Positions 46,495-54,794 of a stretch of DNA of 64,000 nt are shown here, piece after piece. Positions within the stretch are counted from its first letter, which is position 1; each line of letters opens with the position of its first letter. Below the pieces are notes generated by a model. It searched no databases. It was not told where the DNA came from and saw only the letters and a program-made list of their open reading frames with translations. A program made the translations under genes and the position numbers. Source of the DNA: Chlamydiales bacterium (GTDB taxonomy: Bacteria; Chlamydiota; Chlamydiia; Chlamydiales; Simkaniaceae); NCBI GenBank assembly GCA_024233515.1, contig JACKPO010000003.1, forward strand, positions 135,083 to 199,082, read 5' to 3'.

Positions 46495-47124
46495 TTAATT
46501 GTCTTTTAAGAAGTAGGCTTGGTTGTCAACAATAAAGGCAGCAAAAATAAGCGCTACTCTTTGATCGACCCCGTCCTTAATTTTCATCATCCAGGAATCT
46601 TTAATCTGTGGAATGATTTCTCGACGCATATACCCTACGACTCCATTGGATGTTTGGTCGCGGATGAAAATCTGAGATTCTTCTTCCTTAGCGTACGATT
46701 TCGTTGTTCCTTCGTGATCTTTGAATTGGAAATAGGCTTTACTGGTCGTAAACACGTTTCCATCGATAAACCCTACGTACGCCCCTTCTGCATCGTAAAC
46801 GTCAAAGTCTGCGAGTGTCGCTCCTTTGAACAATCCTAGAAAGGAGCCGTTGAGCATCCCTTGGAAAGAGAGAATTCCATAGTTTTTGACAGCTTCTGCA
46901 ATCATCTTTCCAGTGTTTGCATCGGTAAGGGTGTAGTGGGTCCTCCAATCGAAAAGATTGAACCCATGGAAATAGCGATTTGTCGAAATCACCGCTTGGG
47001 GCCAATTTTTCTCAAGAACGGTGAACTCTCGGGAGAAAAATTTATCCGAGGGTTTAAGTTCGAATTCTTCTTTAGGAATTTCACTAAAGACAATTTCTTC
47101 ATTGCTTACAGCTTCGATAGACAT
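46495..47124 (-). CDS. LURP-one/scramblase-like (tubby-fold) hypothetical protein
   Basis: 209 residues, starting MSIEAVSNEEIVFSEIPKEE. Alternating beta-strand pattern: FDWRTHYTLTDANTGKMIAE, ADFDVYDAEGAYVGFIDGNV, and YMRREIIPQIKDSWMMKI. This resembles the LURP-one/phospholipid scramblase (tubby C-terminal) fold found in several chlamydial and plant proteins. Assignment to that fold is by pattern only. No signal peptide. It converges on the nucleotide translocase with a 6-bp gap. Confidence 0.58.
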   Translation of the reverse strand: MSIEAVSNEEIVFSEIPKEEFELKPSDKFFSREFTVLEKNWPQAVISTNRYFHGFNLFDWRTHYTLTDANTGKMIAEAVKNYGILSFQGMLNGSFLGLFKGATLADFDVYDAEGAYVGFIDGNVFTTSKAYFQFKDHEGTTKSYAKEEESQIFIRDQTSNGVVGYMRREIIPQIKDSWMMKIKDGVDQRVALIFAAFIVDNQAYFLKDN

Positions 47125-47171
47125 GGATACCTTCCTTGTTAAAACCGGAAGAGATCATAGAGTGAAAAACT

Positions 47172-48104
47172 TTATTGGAAAAGGAGAAAATGATCGTTTT
47201 CGATAAATCTTTGCACTGAAAGCATGGGACTTTTGAACGTAAAATGATCGACAACATCATAACTTGTCCGCACTGTTTCATAGGTTGGGCTCTCTCCTTC
47301 CACCATCAGAGCAATCTCTAGACAAGGTTTTCCAGGGGTGTATTCATTAAATAGTGAGAGCTCTTTCACCCCGACAACTTCAACGTTGTTCTGGGGAAGG
47401 TCAAGATGAATGAGAAGTTTTTGATCGAACCGCCGTTTTTCAGCAGACAAAATGAGGTTTTCACAAAATAGGGTGTGCTCCAAGGAATTTCGGTCGTGCT
47501 GAGCCGCTCTTGCTACGAGGAGATCATCCATTCCAAGGAGGTCTGTTTTACGGACAAAATTGTCCCAAATGAGTTTCTGGTGTTGAGTCGGCTCATTGAG
47601 GTATTCGGGATAGAGGAATTGGAAACAAAGGGTTGTCCCTTCGTTCGTATTAAGCCCCACCCAAAGCTGATAATATTTTCGCCCTCTGGGTCCCTTTGCG
47701 ACAAGGTCGCGGTAGGGAAAAATCCCCCATTTCCCACGACTCACTTTAATCTCTGTAAACCCCGCTGCAGTTAGATCGTTGACCTGTCCATCATTGGAGA
47801 AGCGATCGAAGCCAATTTGTTTCACCGATGTTGCCACCTGTGAGCGGATCAAACACCCTTTAAGAGCATTCGGGCTTTCGAAATAGTCTTTTAAACTCCC
47901 TATTTCTCCCCAAAAATACCCGGTCGAGAAGTAGGGATCGTCCTCTTTCTCCCCGAGGACAAACCCTGTCGGAAGGGCAGGATTCACAAGAGGCGGTTGG
48001 ACCAGATAAGGGAAAAGCTTCAAAATACGAATCGTCTCCTCTTTTTGACTTCCATAGACATGTGTCATAACAAAAAGGAGGAGAGAAAGGATCAGGATGC
48101 GCAT
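47172..48104 (-). CDS. secreted hypothetical protein
   Basis: 310 residues with a signal peptide (MRILILSLLLFVMTHVYGSQ). The mature part is globular with mixed strands and helices (GKWGIFPYRDLVAKGPRGRK, YYQLWVGLNTNEGTTLCFQF). Two or three cysteines may form a disulphide in the periplasm. No family is recognised. It is divergent from the beta-barrel gene at 48206. Confidence 0.6.
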   Translation of the reverse strand: MRILILSLLLFVMTHVYGSQKEETIRILKLFPYLVQPPLVNPALPTGFVLGEKEDDPYFSTGYFWGEIGSLKDYFESPNALKGCLIRSQVATSVKQIGFDRFSNDGQVNDLTAAGFTEIKVSRGKWGIFPYRDLVAKGPRGRKYYQLWVGLNTNEGTTLCFQFLYPEYLNEPTQHQKLIWDNFVRKTDLLGMDDLLVARAAQHDRNSLEHTLFCENLILSAEKRRFDQKLLIHLDLPQNNVEVVGVKELSLFNEYTPGKPCLEIALMVEGESPTYETVRTSYDVVDHFTFKSPMLSVQRFIENDHFLLFQ

Positions 48105-48205
48105 CTTAGTCCCTACAGATGATTCGTTTATTCCAATCTTAGACCTTCCTTTTTTTTCGCACCAGCAACATTTGGAAAAAAGTGAAAATATGCTAAACGA
48201 AGGTT

Positions 48206-49150
48206 ATGTTAAAAAAATGTCTCCTCCTTTTCCTCCCATTTGCTCTTTTTGCCGCACCAGAAGAGAACCACCCATGGACAGACCCTTGGTTCACAGGCCC
48301 CCTCTTTGCACCAGGCTCTGTTGTCAACAGCGCTAGAGAGATCACTTGGCAGCCCTACTTTTCGGTGACTTGCAATTATGGGGCCTATAACCACAAATGG
48401 AAAAGGGAAAAAACTCCCAATTTTTGGGTATTTCAACCCCTCCTCGACTTGACCTACGGGATCGGTCATTCGATGGATTTGGAGATTGTCCCTGCCTTTT
48501 CCTATCAAACGAGCCAAGGCTCTTCCTCCATCCGGATGAATGACACCCCCCTTTTCCTTGGAATCCAAGCGCTCAGACAAAAGGAAGGATCATGGACCCC
48601 AGACCTTCGGATCCGCCTCCAGACCCTCTTTCCTTTGGGGCAATATCAAAAAGCGAACCCGAAAAAAAAGGGAACAGATCTTACGGGATCGGGCTCCTAT
48701 CAAATGGGAATCACTTTTGACTTTCAAAAAACATTCCAAACAGGGCCTGAGCACTATTTCCGCCTCCGTTGGAGCTTGGAATCGATCCTTTATCCCACCT
48801 CAGTCCGTATCCGAGGAATCAATGCGTATGGGGGCGGCCCTCACACCTCTGGGAAAATTTATCCTGGACGGACTAATATTGTTTTTCTTTCCGGTGAGTA
48901 TACGATCACTCACAACTGGGGCTTTGCCTTCGATACCCAGTATATCTACAAGTCACATGCCCGCTTTTCAGGTCATTCAGGAGGGGATGCTGTGGGAAGT
49001 CCTTCCTCGCATCAAATCAGCCTGGCTCCGGCGATCGAATATAACTACAGCGCAAATTTTGGGGTGATCGGTGGGGCTAACTTCTCGATTGCAGGAAAAA
49101 ATGCGACGCAATTTGCGAGTGGGATCATCTCTGTTGTCGCTACTTATTAA
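48206..49150 (+). CDS. outer-membrane beta-barrel protein (phenol-degradation MetA-like family pattern)
   Basis: 314 residues with signal peptide MLKKCLLLFLPFALFAAPEE. The mature protein has many alternating amphipathic strands ending in an aromatic residue (FASGIISVVATY), the outer-membrane sorting signal. Strand patterns such as FQPLLDLTYGIGHSMDLEIV and GSYQMGITFDFQKTFQTGPE recall the transporter family known from MetA-pathway of phenol degradation. Probably a small-molecule channel; substrate unknown. Confidence 0.68.
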   Translation: MLKKCLLLFLPFALFAAPEENHPWTDPWFTGPLFAPGSVVNSAREITWQPYFSVTCNYGAYNHKWKREKTPNFWVFQPLLDLTYGIGHSMDLEIVPAFSYQTSQGSSSIRMNDTPLFLGIQALRQKEGSWTPDLRIRLQTLFPLGQYQKANPKKKGTDLTGSGSYQMGITFDFQKTFQTGPEHYFRLRWSLESILYPTSVRIRGINAYGGGPHTSGKIYPGRTNIVFLSGEYTITHNWGFAFDTQYIYKSHARFSGHSGGDAVGSPSSHQISLAPAIEYNYSANFGVIGGANFSIAGKNATQFASGIISVVATY

Positions 49151-49163
49151 CGCGAATTCGCGT

Positions 49164-51740
49164 TTATTTAAGTACTCTGACGCTCAGGTCGTCAAAACGA
49201 TGGCGGTGCTCGTCGAGAAGATCAAATACTTTTGTCGATAAGTTCGGGGCTCCATCGATATGGAGGGTTGTGAGCGGCAGCTTGAGGATGGCCTCCATTC
49301 CCCTATCAGTGAGCTTTGGAACTCCATTGAGATAGAGTTCGGTGATCCCTGTCTCCCCAATTTGCTGAAACAGTGCATCAGTAAGCTGGGGACAATTCGC
49401 AAACTGTAAATGCCGAAGAGAGTGGTGCTTTTTAAACAGTTGAAGCACCTCTTCGTCAGTCAGCGCTTCCCCTTCTGAAATCGATAGAAATCGAAGGGGG
49501 ATGTGTTCGATGAGCTCGAGGATCGCCTCGATCGTCATATGATCATAGGAGAGGCTCAAACAGGATAAGGTGGGAAAGAGAGAGGGAAAACGGCGGAGCC
49601 CATTAGCGGTGAGCGGAGTATGCCGGATATTAAGCTTTTCTAAGTATTTTAGAGGATGGACAAAATGGTCGTCAGAAACAAAATCGAGTCCATGAAGGTT
49701 AAGGGTCATGAGTCCTTTTGGCAAATGGGGCAAACATTTTTCGCTGAGTAGAAAGCAGTTTGCAATCCGAAGATCATAGAGACTTTTGCATCCTTTCATC
49801 ACCTCGCACAAAGCCTCGTCAGTAACAGAAAAGGAACCCTGTAAATTCAAGGTATCTAAATCAGGGTTACGTTTCGCAACCATTGAGAGAAAATCTCGGC
49901 TTAGGTGAGAGTTTTCAGGGAGGATTAAATTGACCATAGGGCTTTTTTGAAGGATCGCTTCCTGGAGCTCTTCTTTCGAAAGTGACGACGAGAATTTGCA
50001 GGGTTCGATCGACAGATTTTTTCCCTTTTTTTGATACCCTTTTGGAATCATCCGGTTTTTATCATAGAGCGAAGAGAGCATCTCCTCAAAACGGGTGAGA
50101 AAGGGAGCCATTTCTTGATTCTTTCCAGTGAATTTCCCTGTGACTTTGTTATATTCTCCTTCTCCACTTTCATCCATGCAGCGAAGGGCTCCCGTGACTT
50201 TAAACGAGTTGTGGAACAATACGCGGGGGTTTTTCTCCCTGCGGAGAAGAGAGCGTCCAATCGAGTGTTGGTGTCCACTGAATGAGAGCATATCCATGAC
50301 TGTCGGAAGGAGGTCACACTGGGAAGCCCGCTCTTTCACAACCGTTGGATCCTTGATCCTCCCCTCCGCATAAATCATCAAGGGAACATGGAAGAGCTCA
50401 TTCCCCTCTTCCTTTTCAATATGCTCCCCGAAAGAGATCCCATGATCTCCCATAATAAAGAGGATGAGATCTTTGGTGAGCCCTCTTTCTTTAAGCTTTT
50501 GGATGAATGTTCCCACCTGGTGATCCGCATAGTGGAGGGTTTTCAGATAGTTTTGGTAGCTGGGGTCTAACGTCTCATCCACTTCAATCGCAGGGAAGTG
50601 ATGAGGGACAAGCCAGGGGTGGTGAGAGGTAATTGTGAGAAGGGAATAAAACTGGGGAGTCTCTCTAACCTTTTCGAAATGATCGAGAGTCATGTCGAAG
50701 AGATACTCATCGTGGATCCCCCAAGAGCCTCCTTCTGCCTTGGGATTGAACGCTTCAATCTCCCGCTTATCAAAGACCGCATTCGCCCCCATCCGCCGCA
50801 AAAAGGAACCAATCCCTCCAACGCCCCAATCAGCTCCGGTGAAAAAGTTCGTCTGGTAGCCATACGCTTGCATGAGCTCATTCAAGCCATAGGCAGAAAG
50901 ATTCTTATCGAGATTCGTCTTCATCTCTAAACAGTAAGGAAGGCCATAAAAAGAGGTGAAAAAACTTCGAAACGTGGGGAAAGAGTTCGCATAAAAGTGA
51001 GGGAACACATGAGCTTCTTTGGCAAGACGATCCATGTGTGGAGTCACTCCATATTTGCTTCCGAGGGCTCCAAATTCTTTGGCACGAAACGACTCGACAA
51101 AAAGGAACATCACATGGGGTTTTTCTCCAGGAGCAACCGCCACATCTATCCCCTTCTCTCCTCTAAACCCGTGGGTGTAACGAAATAGTGGACACTCACC
51201 AGACTTTGAGGTGTATTTTTCACTTTTTGCAAGGATCTCTTTTTGCACAAAGGGAAGAAATCCCCCTTTCGCTTTTCTAAACGGGCGGAGAAGACGCTTG
51301 GCCCCTTGCTTCTCCCAGAGTAGAAAAAGCTGATCACTTGCAGGATCCGTTCGAAAAACAAGAAGAGGGACCGCGAAAAGGAGACAATAGAGCGGAAGAG
51401 GGCTTAAAAAATAGGACGGAACTGCTCCCAAAAGGAAAAGAGGGAAAAGAGGAGCTATTCGAAGCGCCTTCGCAGAATCTCGAAACTCCCCAAGTTGAAA
51501 CAAAAATGCAAAAGAGCTCCCATCCATCCGAAAGTGATTTTTCCGGTCGATCCATCCATCATAAAAGACAAAGAGTTGAAATAGAGGAACCACCCAGGGC
51601 GCTAGCCATGCCAAACACCCAAGCTGGGCTCCCGCAAACAGATCCTGACAGAGTCCGATCCATCGAAAATCTTTCCGAAAAAATACCCTCACAAATAGCG
51701 ATGGAAGGGAAAAGCCCAATAGCGACACAAACCACATCAT
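49164..51740 (-). CDS. LtaS/sulfatase-family membrane enzyme with C-terminal leucine-rich repeats
   Basis: 858 residues. N-terminal membrane helices (about residues 1-170) are followed by an extracytoplasmic alkaline-phosphatase-superfamily domain (200-560). This has HVMFLFVESFRAKEFG (metal ligand), the nucleophile threonine in NSFPTFRSFFTSFYG, SHHPW, and FIMGDHGISFGEH. Relatives transfer phosphoglycerol or phosphoethanolamine to glycolipids. Residues 610-858 are an added leucine-rich-repeat domain (LDTLNLQGSFSVTDEALCEV, then LYDLRIANCFLLSEKCLPHL and further repeats). A paralogue without the repeats is at 59243. The fusion is unusual. Confidence 0.8.
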   Translation of the reverse strand: MMWFVSLLGFSLPSLFVRVFFRKDFRWIGLCQDLFAGAQLGCLAWLAPWVVPLFQLFVFYDGWIDRKNHFRMDGSSFAFLFQLGEFRDSAKALRIAPLFPLFLLGAVPSYFLSPLPLYCLLFAVPLLVFRTDPASDQLFLLWEKQGAKRLLRPFRKAKGGFLPFVQKEILAKSEKYTSKSGECPLFRYTHGFRGEKGIDVAVAPGEKPHVMFLFVESFRAKEFGALGSKYGVTPHMDRLAKEAHVFPHFYANSFPTFRSFFTSFYGLPYCLEMKTNLDKNLSAYGLNELMQAYGYQTNFFTGADWGVGGIGSFLRRMGANAVFDKREIEAFNPKAEGGSWGIHDEYLFDMTLDHFEKVRETPQFYSLLTITSHHPWLVPHHFPAIEVDETLDPSYQNYLKTLHYADHQVGTFIQKLKERGLTKDLILFIMGDHGISFGEHIEKEEGNELFHVPLMIYAEGRIKDPTVVKERASQCDLLPTVMDMLSFSGHQHSIGRSLLRREKNPRVLFHNSFKVTGALRCMDESGEGEYNKVTGKFTGKNQEMAPFLTRFEEMLSSLYDKNRMIPKGYQKKGKNLSIEPCKFSSSLSKEELQEAILQKSPMVNLILPENSHLSRDFLSMVAKRNPDLDTLNLQGSFSVTDEALCEVMKGCKSLYDLRIANCFLLSEKCLPHLPKGLMTLNLHGLDFVSDDHFVHPLKYLEKLNIRHTPLTANGLRRFPSLFPTLSCLSLSYDHMTIEAILELIEHIPLRFLSISEGEALTDEEVLQLFKKHHSLRHLQFANCPQLTDALFQQIGETGITELYLNGVPKLTDRGMEAILKLPLTTLHIDGAPNLSTKVFDLLDEHRHRFDDLSVRVLK

Positions 51741-51750
51741 TCACTCACTC

Positions 51751-51771
51751 TATACCTAACATGAATCAAAA
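51751..51771. repeat. solitary copy of the family A end sequence
   Basis: TATACCTAACATGAATCAAA+A, identical to the consensus of the 8952-9116 element ends, 11 bp upstream of the 51740 start codon and in the gap to the 51800 gene. Only one end is present. Confidence 0.5.
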
Positions 51772-51799
51772 CATTGTCAAAAATAATAACCAAGTCTTT

Positions 51800-52999
51800 T
51801 TATAGATTTGTGTCGCAGTAGTCGATAAGGCTTTTAAGCGTTCCTTCTTGATCACCACCGAAATTTGGGTTGTCAGTTTTGTAGTAGAGTAAGTGAGGAT
51901 TCTTCCATTTTTTTAGATGTAGGAGTGCTTGTTTCTTGAGTTCTGACCGCTCGCCTTCAAGATCAGCTTGTGTTTTCATTTTAAAATGGTCTAAGGGCTC
52001 GCTTCGATTGGTGTTATTCTGATGGATCCATTGATAAAGACTCTTGCTTTGAAAATGCTGAAGAATCTCTTTCATATTCATGATTAAATGAATGCCACAT
52101 TGCAATTGATTATCTTGATCCCATTGATTACGAATATACTGTGCTCCATCTCCTGTTCTAGTGATGCCCAACCCACTTGCTTCTAGTGCGCACGTAATGA
52201 ATTTCAAATGCTCATTCCATGACCAAGAGGAAATACTGTCAATAAGAGTAATAGAAGCAACCTTATTTTGAATCTCAATCACAACGCAGGCGCAATGACC
52301 GATACCATAGGAACTCTTAAGTGGTATGATTGGGATAATCCATTTGCAATCCTGTTGGTTATCCTTAAAGATTTTATTCATTCCGTTTTTAAAATAGTCT
52401 TCATTGGATGTCGGAAGAATGGCATTAAATACGCGACTTAAATCTCTTTTTCCAATGTAATCCCCTTGCTCTGAATAAGGGCGAGTAGGAAAGGAGTCTG
52501 AAAGCATTACACTATAAAGCCAAGTTTTATTAAAACCAGACTGGAGGTTTCCTGTTAAAATGAAGATGTCACCAACACACATTGCTTGAATAAATGTCCC
52601 ACGAGGTGTACCAAAATTAAATGGATGTTGTGGATCCCATGAAAAAAATTCAAACAGCTGCTTTTTCCCCTTCGGAAAGTTTTGAAATGCCTGAGGAGTC
52701 GTGACCATATAGAAACCCCAACCTCCCAAAGCGGATGCAAAAATTGTCCTGTGATGGAGAGAAGGAATCTGATTTTTTATGATATATCCACCGAAAAGCA
52801 TTAAGCTTAAGTGCATAGCTTTTTTGATCGAGGGGTGTATTTGAAAAGAATTAAAATGCTGATGACACAAATAGGTAACCCCAATGTTCACCCCGACTAG
52901 CATCCATTCTCCAACAAACCTGTGAGTAGGGGTGTTTAGAATTGCCGCAGCATATCCAGACAGCAAGCTTGCGCTACCAACAATGGCTAATTCTCTCAT
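51800..52999 (-). CDS. candidate C48/Ulp1-type cysteine protease (deubiquitinase-like), membrane-anchored
   Basis: 399 residues. Hydrophobic helices occupy about residues 5-50 and 65-105, then a globular domain. This has the CE-clan order: His in YGIGHCACVVIEIQ (about 244), Asp in ITLIDSISSW (about 262), Gln in NQWDQDNQ, and Cys in LQCGIHLIMNM (about 310). The spacing and DS…Q…CG pattern match Ulp1/C48 proteases, as in the chlamydial effector deubiquitinases ChlaDub1/2, which also have N-terminal membrane helices. The level of similarity is low and by eye only. An isolated gene in a low-GC stretch. Confidence 0.55.
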   Translation of the reverse strand: MRELAIVGSASLLSGYAAAILNTPTHRFVGEWMLVGVNIGVTYLCHQHFNSFQIHPSIKKAMHLSLMLFGGYIIKNQIPSLHHRTIFASALGGWGFYMVTTPQAFQNFPKGKKQLFEFFSWDPQHPFNFGTPRGTFIQAMCVGDIFILTGNLQSGFNKTWLYSVMLSDSFPTRPYSEQGDYIGKRDLSRVFNAILPTSNEDYFKNGMNKIFKDNQQDCKWIIPIIPLKSSYGIGHCACVVIEIQNKVASITLIDSISSWSWNEHLKFITCALEASGLGITRTGDGAQYIRNQWDQDNQLQCGIHLIMNMKEILQHFQSKSLYQWIHQNNTNRSEPLDHFKMKTQADLEGERSELKKQALLHLKKWKNPHLLYYKTDNPNFGGDQEGTLKSLIDYCDTNL

Positions 53000-53162
53000 T
53001 GCGCACCATTTTTTCCAGCGATTATACTGAAAGGTGCTCTATGCATCAATATTTTTTCTAAACCAATAAGAACCTGAGTTTTGAATCATGTATAAACCGT
53101 CGTTTATCTGTCATAAAATGATTGAAAACTTTAGAGAAAATGATTACCATCCCTCGTCAGCG

Positions 53163-54542
53163 ATGAAAAACGAAACAAAATTAAACAAACATCCAGTCGG
53201 AAGTTTTTTGCAGATCTCGTCCCTCTGCCTTCCTCTTATTCTTTCTCTTCTTTCAGGAAGTCTTATGGGATTTTGTGACCGTATTTTTGCAGGGATGGTC
53301 TCAGAAGAAGCTTTAGAAGGATTGGCAATCGCTACTTATTTAGTACTCTTATTTCAAGTAGCTTGTATCCGCATTTCTTCCACTAGTCAAGTCTTTGTAA
53401 CCTCATATTTAGCAAAAGGAGAGAAAAACGAATGTGGCGTCTATACCTGGCAAATGATTTGGTTTTCCCTGCTTAGTATGCTCTTGATCTATCCAATCGG
53501 TTTCGGCACTAGTTTTATTGCATTTCCTCAAACGCCTTCCGGGGAACTTGGAAGAACCTACTTTTCCATTATGATGGGAGGGATATTCTTGTACCCTTTA
53601 GGGGCAACTTTAGGGGCATTTTTTATTGGACAAGGGAAGACGCATATCATCTCTTCCATTACCTTAATCTCTCACGCTTTGAATATTGGTCTAAACTATC
53701 TCCTTATTTTTGGATGGCACCCTCTTATTTCACCGATGGGAGTCAAGGGAGCTGCATATGCAACACTCCTTTCGCAAGGGGTCTATTCGACCACTCTATT
53801 CCTCCTTTTTTTGAGAGAAAAATACCAGCCATTTGGGAATCATCTATGGAAGATGAAAAAGGCCCCTTTTCAAGCATGTTTGAAGGTTGGAATTCCCCGT
53901 GCATTAGCTAGGTTTAGTGCACTTCTTGCCTGGAATGCTTCCGTGTATTTTATCAATTTTAAAGGAGAATCCTATCTTATTGTCCTTTCTGTCGGATCAA
54001 GTATTTTTCTTTTGATTTCTTGCTTCAACGAAGGAATGGGCCAAGGGCTTATCACTTTTTTTTCCTATCTGAAAGAGCGTGGGTCGATCCACCTCGTAAG
54101 AAAAGGGATCAAAATGAGCTTCATTTTTTTAACTCTTTCTTTTTTAATGGTTGGCATCCCTCTAGTCCTCTATCCAGATGTTCTTATTCGTCTCTTTGTT
54201 CACCAAAACTTGACTCAAGACACATTCTCTACCCTCAAATTCTCTCTCATAGGACTTTGGATATTCTTTTGGTTTGAAGGCTACGCATGGATTGGACTAA
54301 GCATGTTGACCGCACTAGGCAAAACTTTATATCTTTTGAAAATGAATCTCATTATCAACTGGCCCACCATCTTCCTACCCATATTTTTGGGGATCTATGT
54401 TGGAGATTGGGGAGCAGATAAGATCTGGTTTATTTGTAGCTTGTCCTGTATCACTGCTGGAACCCTATGCTTAATGAAAGGACTCAGACACTTCCTTAAC
54501 AGTGATGAAAAACTTCTGGAAGGAGCTCTTCAACACTCTTAA
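53163..54542 (+). CDS. MATE-family efflux transporter
   Basis: About 459 residues from MKNETKLNKHPVGSFLQISS, with twelve hydrophobic helices. Typical MATE features are LPLILSLLSGSLMGFCDRIF near residue 20 (the helix-1 region), LGRTYFSIMMGGIFLYPLGA, and a repeated second half starting around residue 235. It exports drugs or metabolites in exchange for Na+ or H+. An upstream in-frame start at 53088 would add an unusual hydrophilic tail. The 3' end overlaps a convergent small gene by 47 nt. Confidence 0.82.
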   Translation: MKNETKLNKHPVGSFLQISSLCLPLILSLLSGSLMGFCDRIFAGMVSEEALEGLAIATYLVLLFQVACIRISSTSQVFVTSYLAKGEKNECGVYTWQMIWFSLLSMLLIYPIGFGTSFIAFPQTPSGELGRTYFSIMMGGIFLYPLGATLGAFFIGQGKTHIISSITLISHALNIGLNYLLIFGWHPLISPMGVKGAAYATLLSQGVYSTTLFLLFLREKYQPFGNHLWKMKKAPFQACLKVGIPRALARFSALLAWNASVYFINFKGESYLIVLSVGSSIFLLISCFNEGMGQGLITFFSYLKERGSIHLVRKGIKMSFIFLTLSFLMVGIPLVLYPDVLIRLFVHQNLTQDTFSTLKFSLIGLWIFFWFEGYAWIGLSMLTALGKTLYLLKMNLIINWPTIFLPIFLGIYVGDWGADKIWFICSLSCITAGTLCLMKGLRHFLNSDEKLLEGALQHS

Positions 54543-54762
54543 CCCAATGAGGGTTTCCGTTGAAAAAAAGCATGCTTCGCTCTTTTGGACAAAGTCTAAC
54601 ATTCACTGCTTTTTGCAGCTGATTCGCCCCCTTCCAATGAATTGTCAGCTGAAATGGATCATGTGAGTTTTGCGATATTTTGGCAGCTTGTTGGTGTGAA
54701 AGACGATTTAATTGCTGGTAAACCTTTAAGGCCCATTGGGCATCTATAGATTGCTGATTCAT
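54496..54762 (-). CDS. small hypothetical protein (88 aa)
   Basis: Starts MNQQSIDAQWALKVYQQLNR. One possible helix-turn-helix-like run (LNRLSHQQAAKISQNSHD) then FQLTIHWKGANQLQKAVNV. No domain recognised. It lies in the accessory stretch between the OppA-like chimera and the MATE gene, whose end it overlaps. Only moderate coding support. Confidence 0.45.
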   Translation of the reverse strand: MNQQSIDAQWALKVYQQLNRLSHQQAAKISQNSHDPFQLTIHWKGANQLQKAVNVRLCPKERSMLFFNGNPHWVKSVEELLPEVFHHC

Positions 54763-54794
54763 AACTAACCTCCCGTCAGAGTTGACCGCGGATT

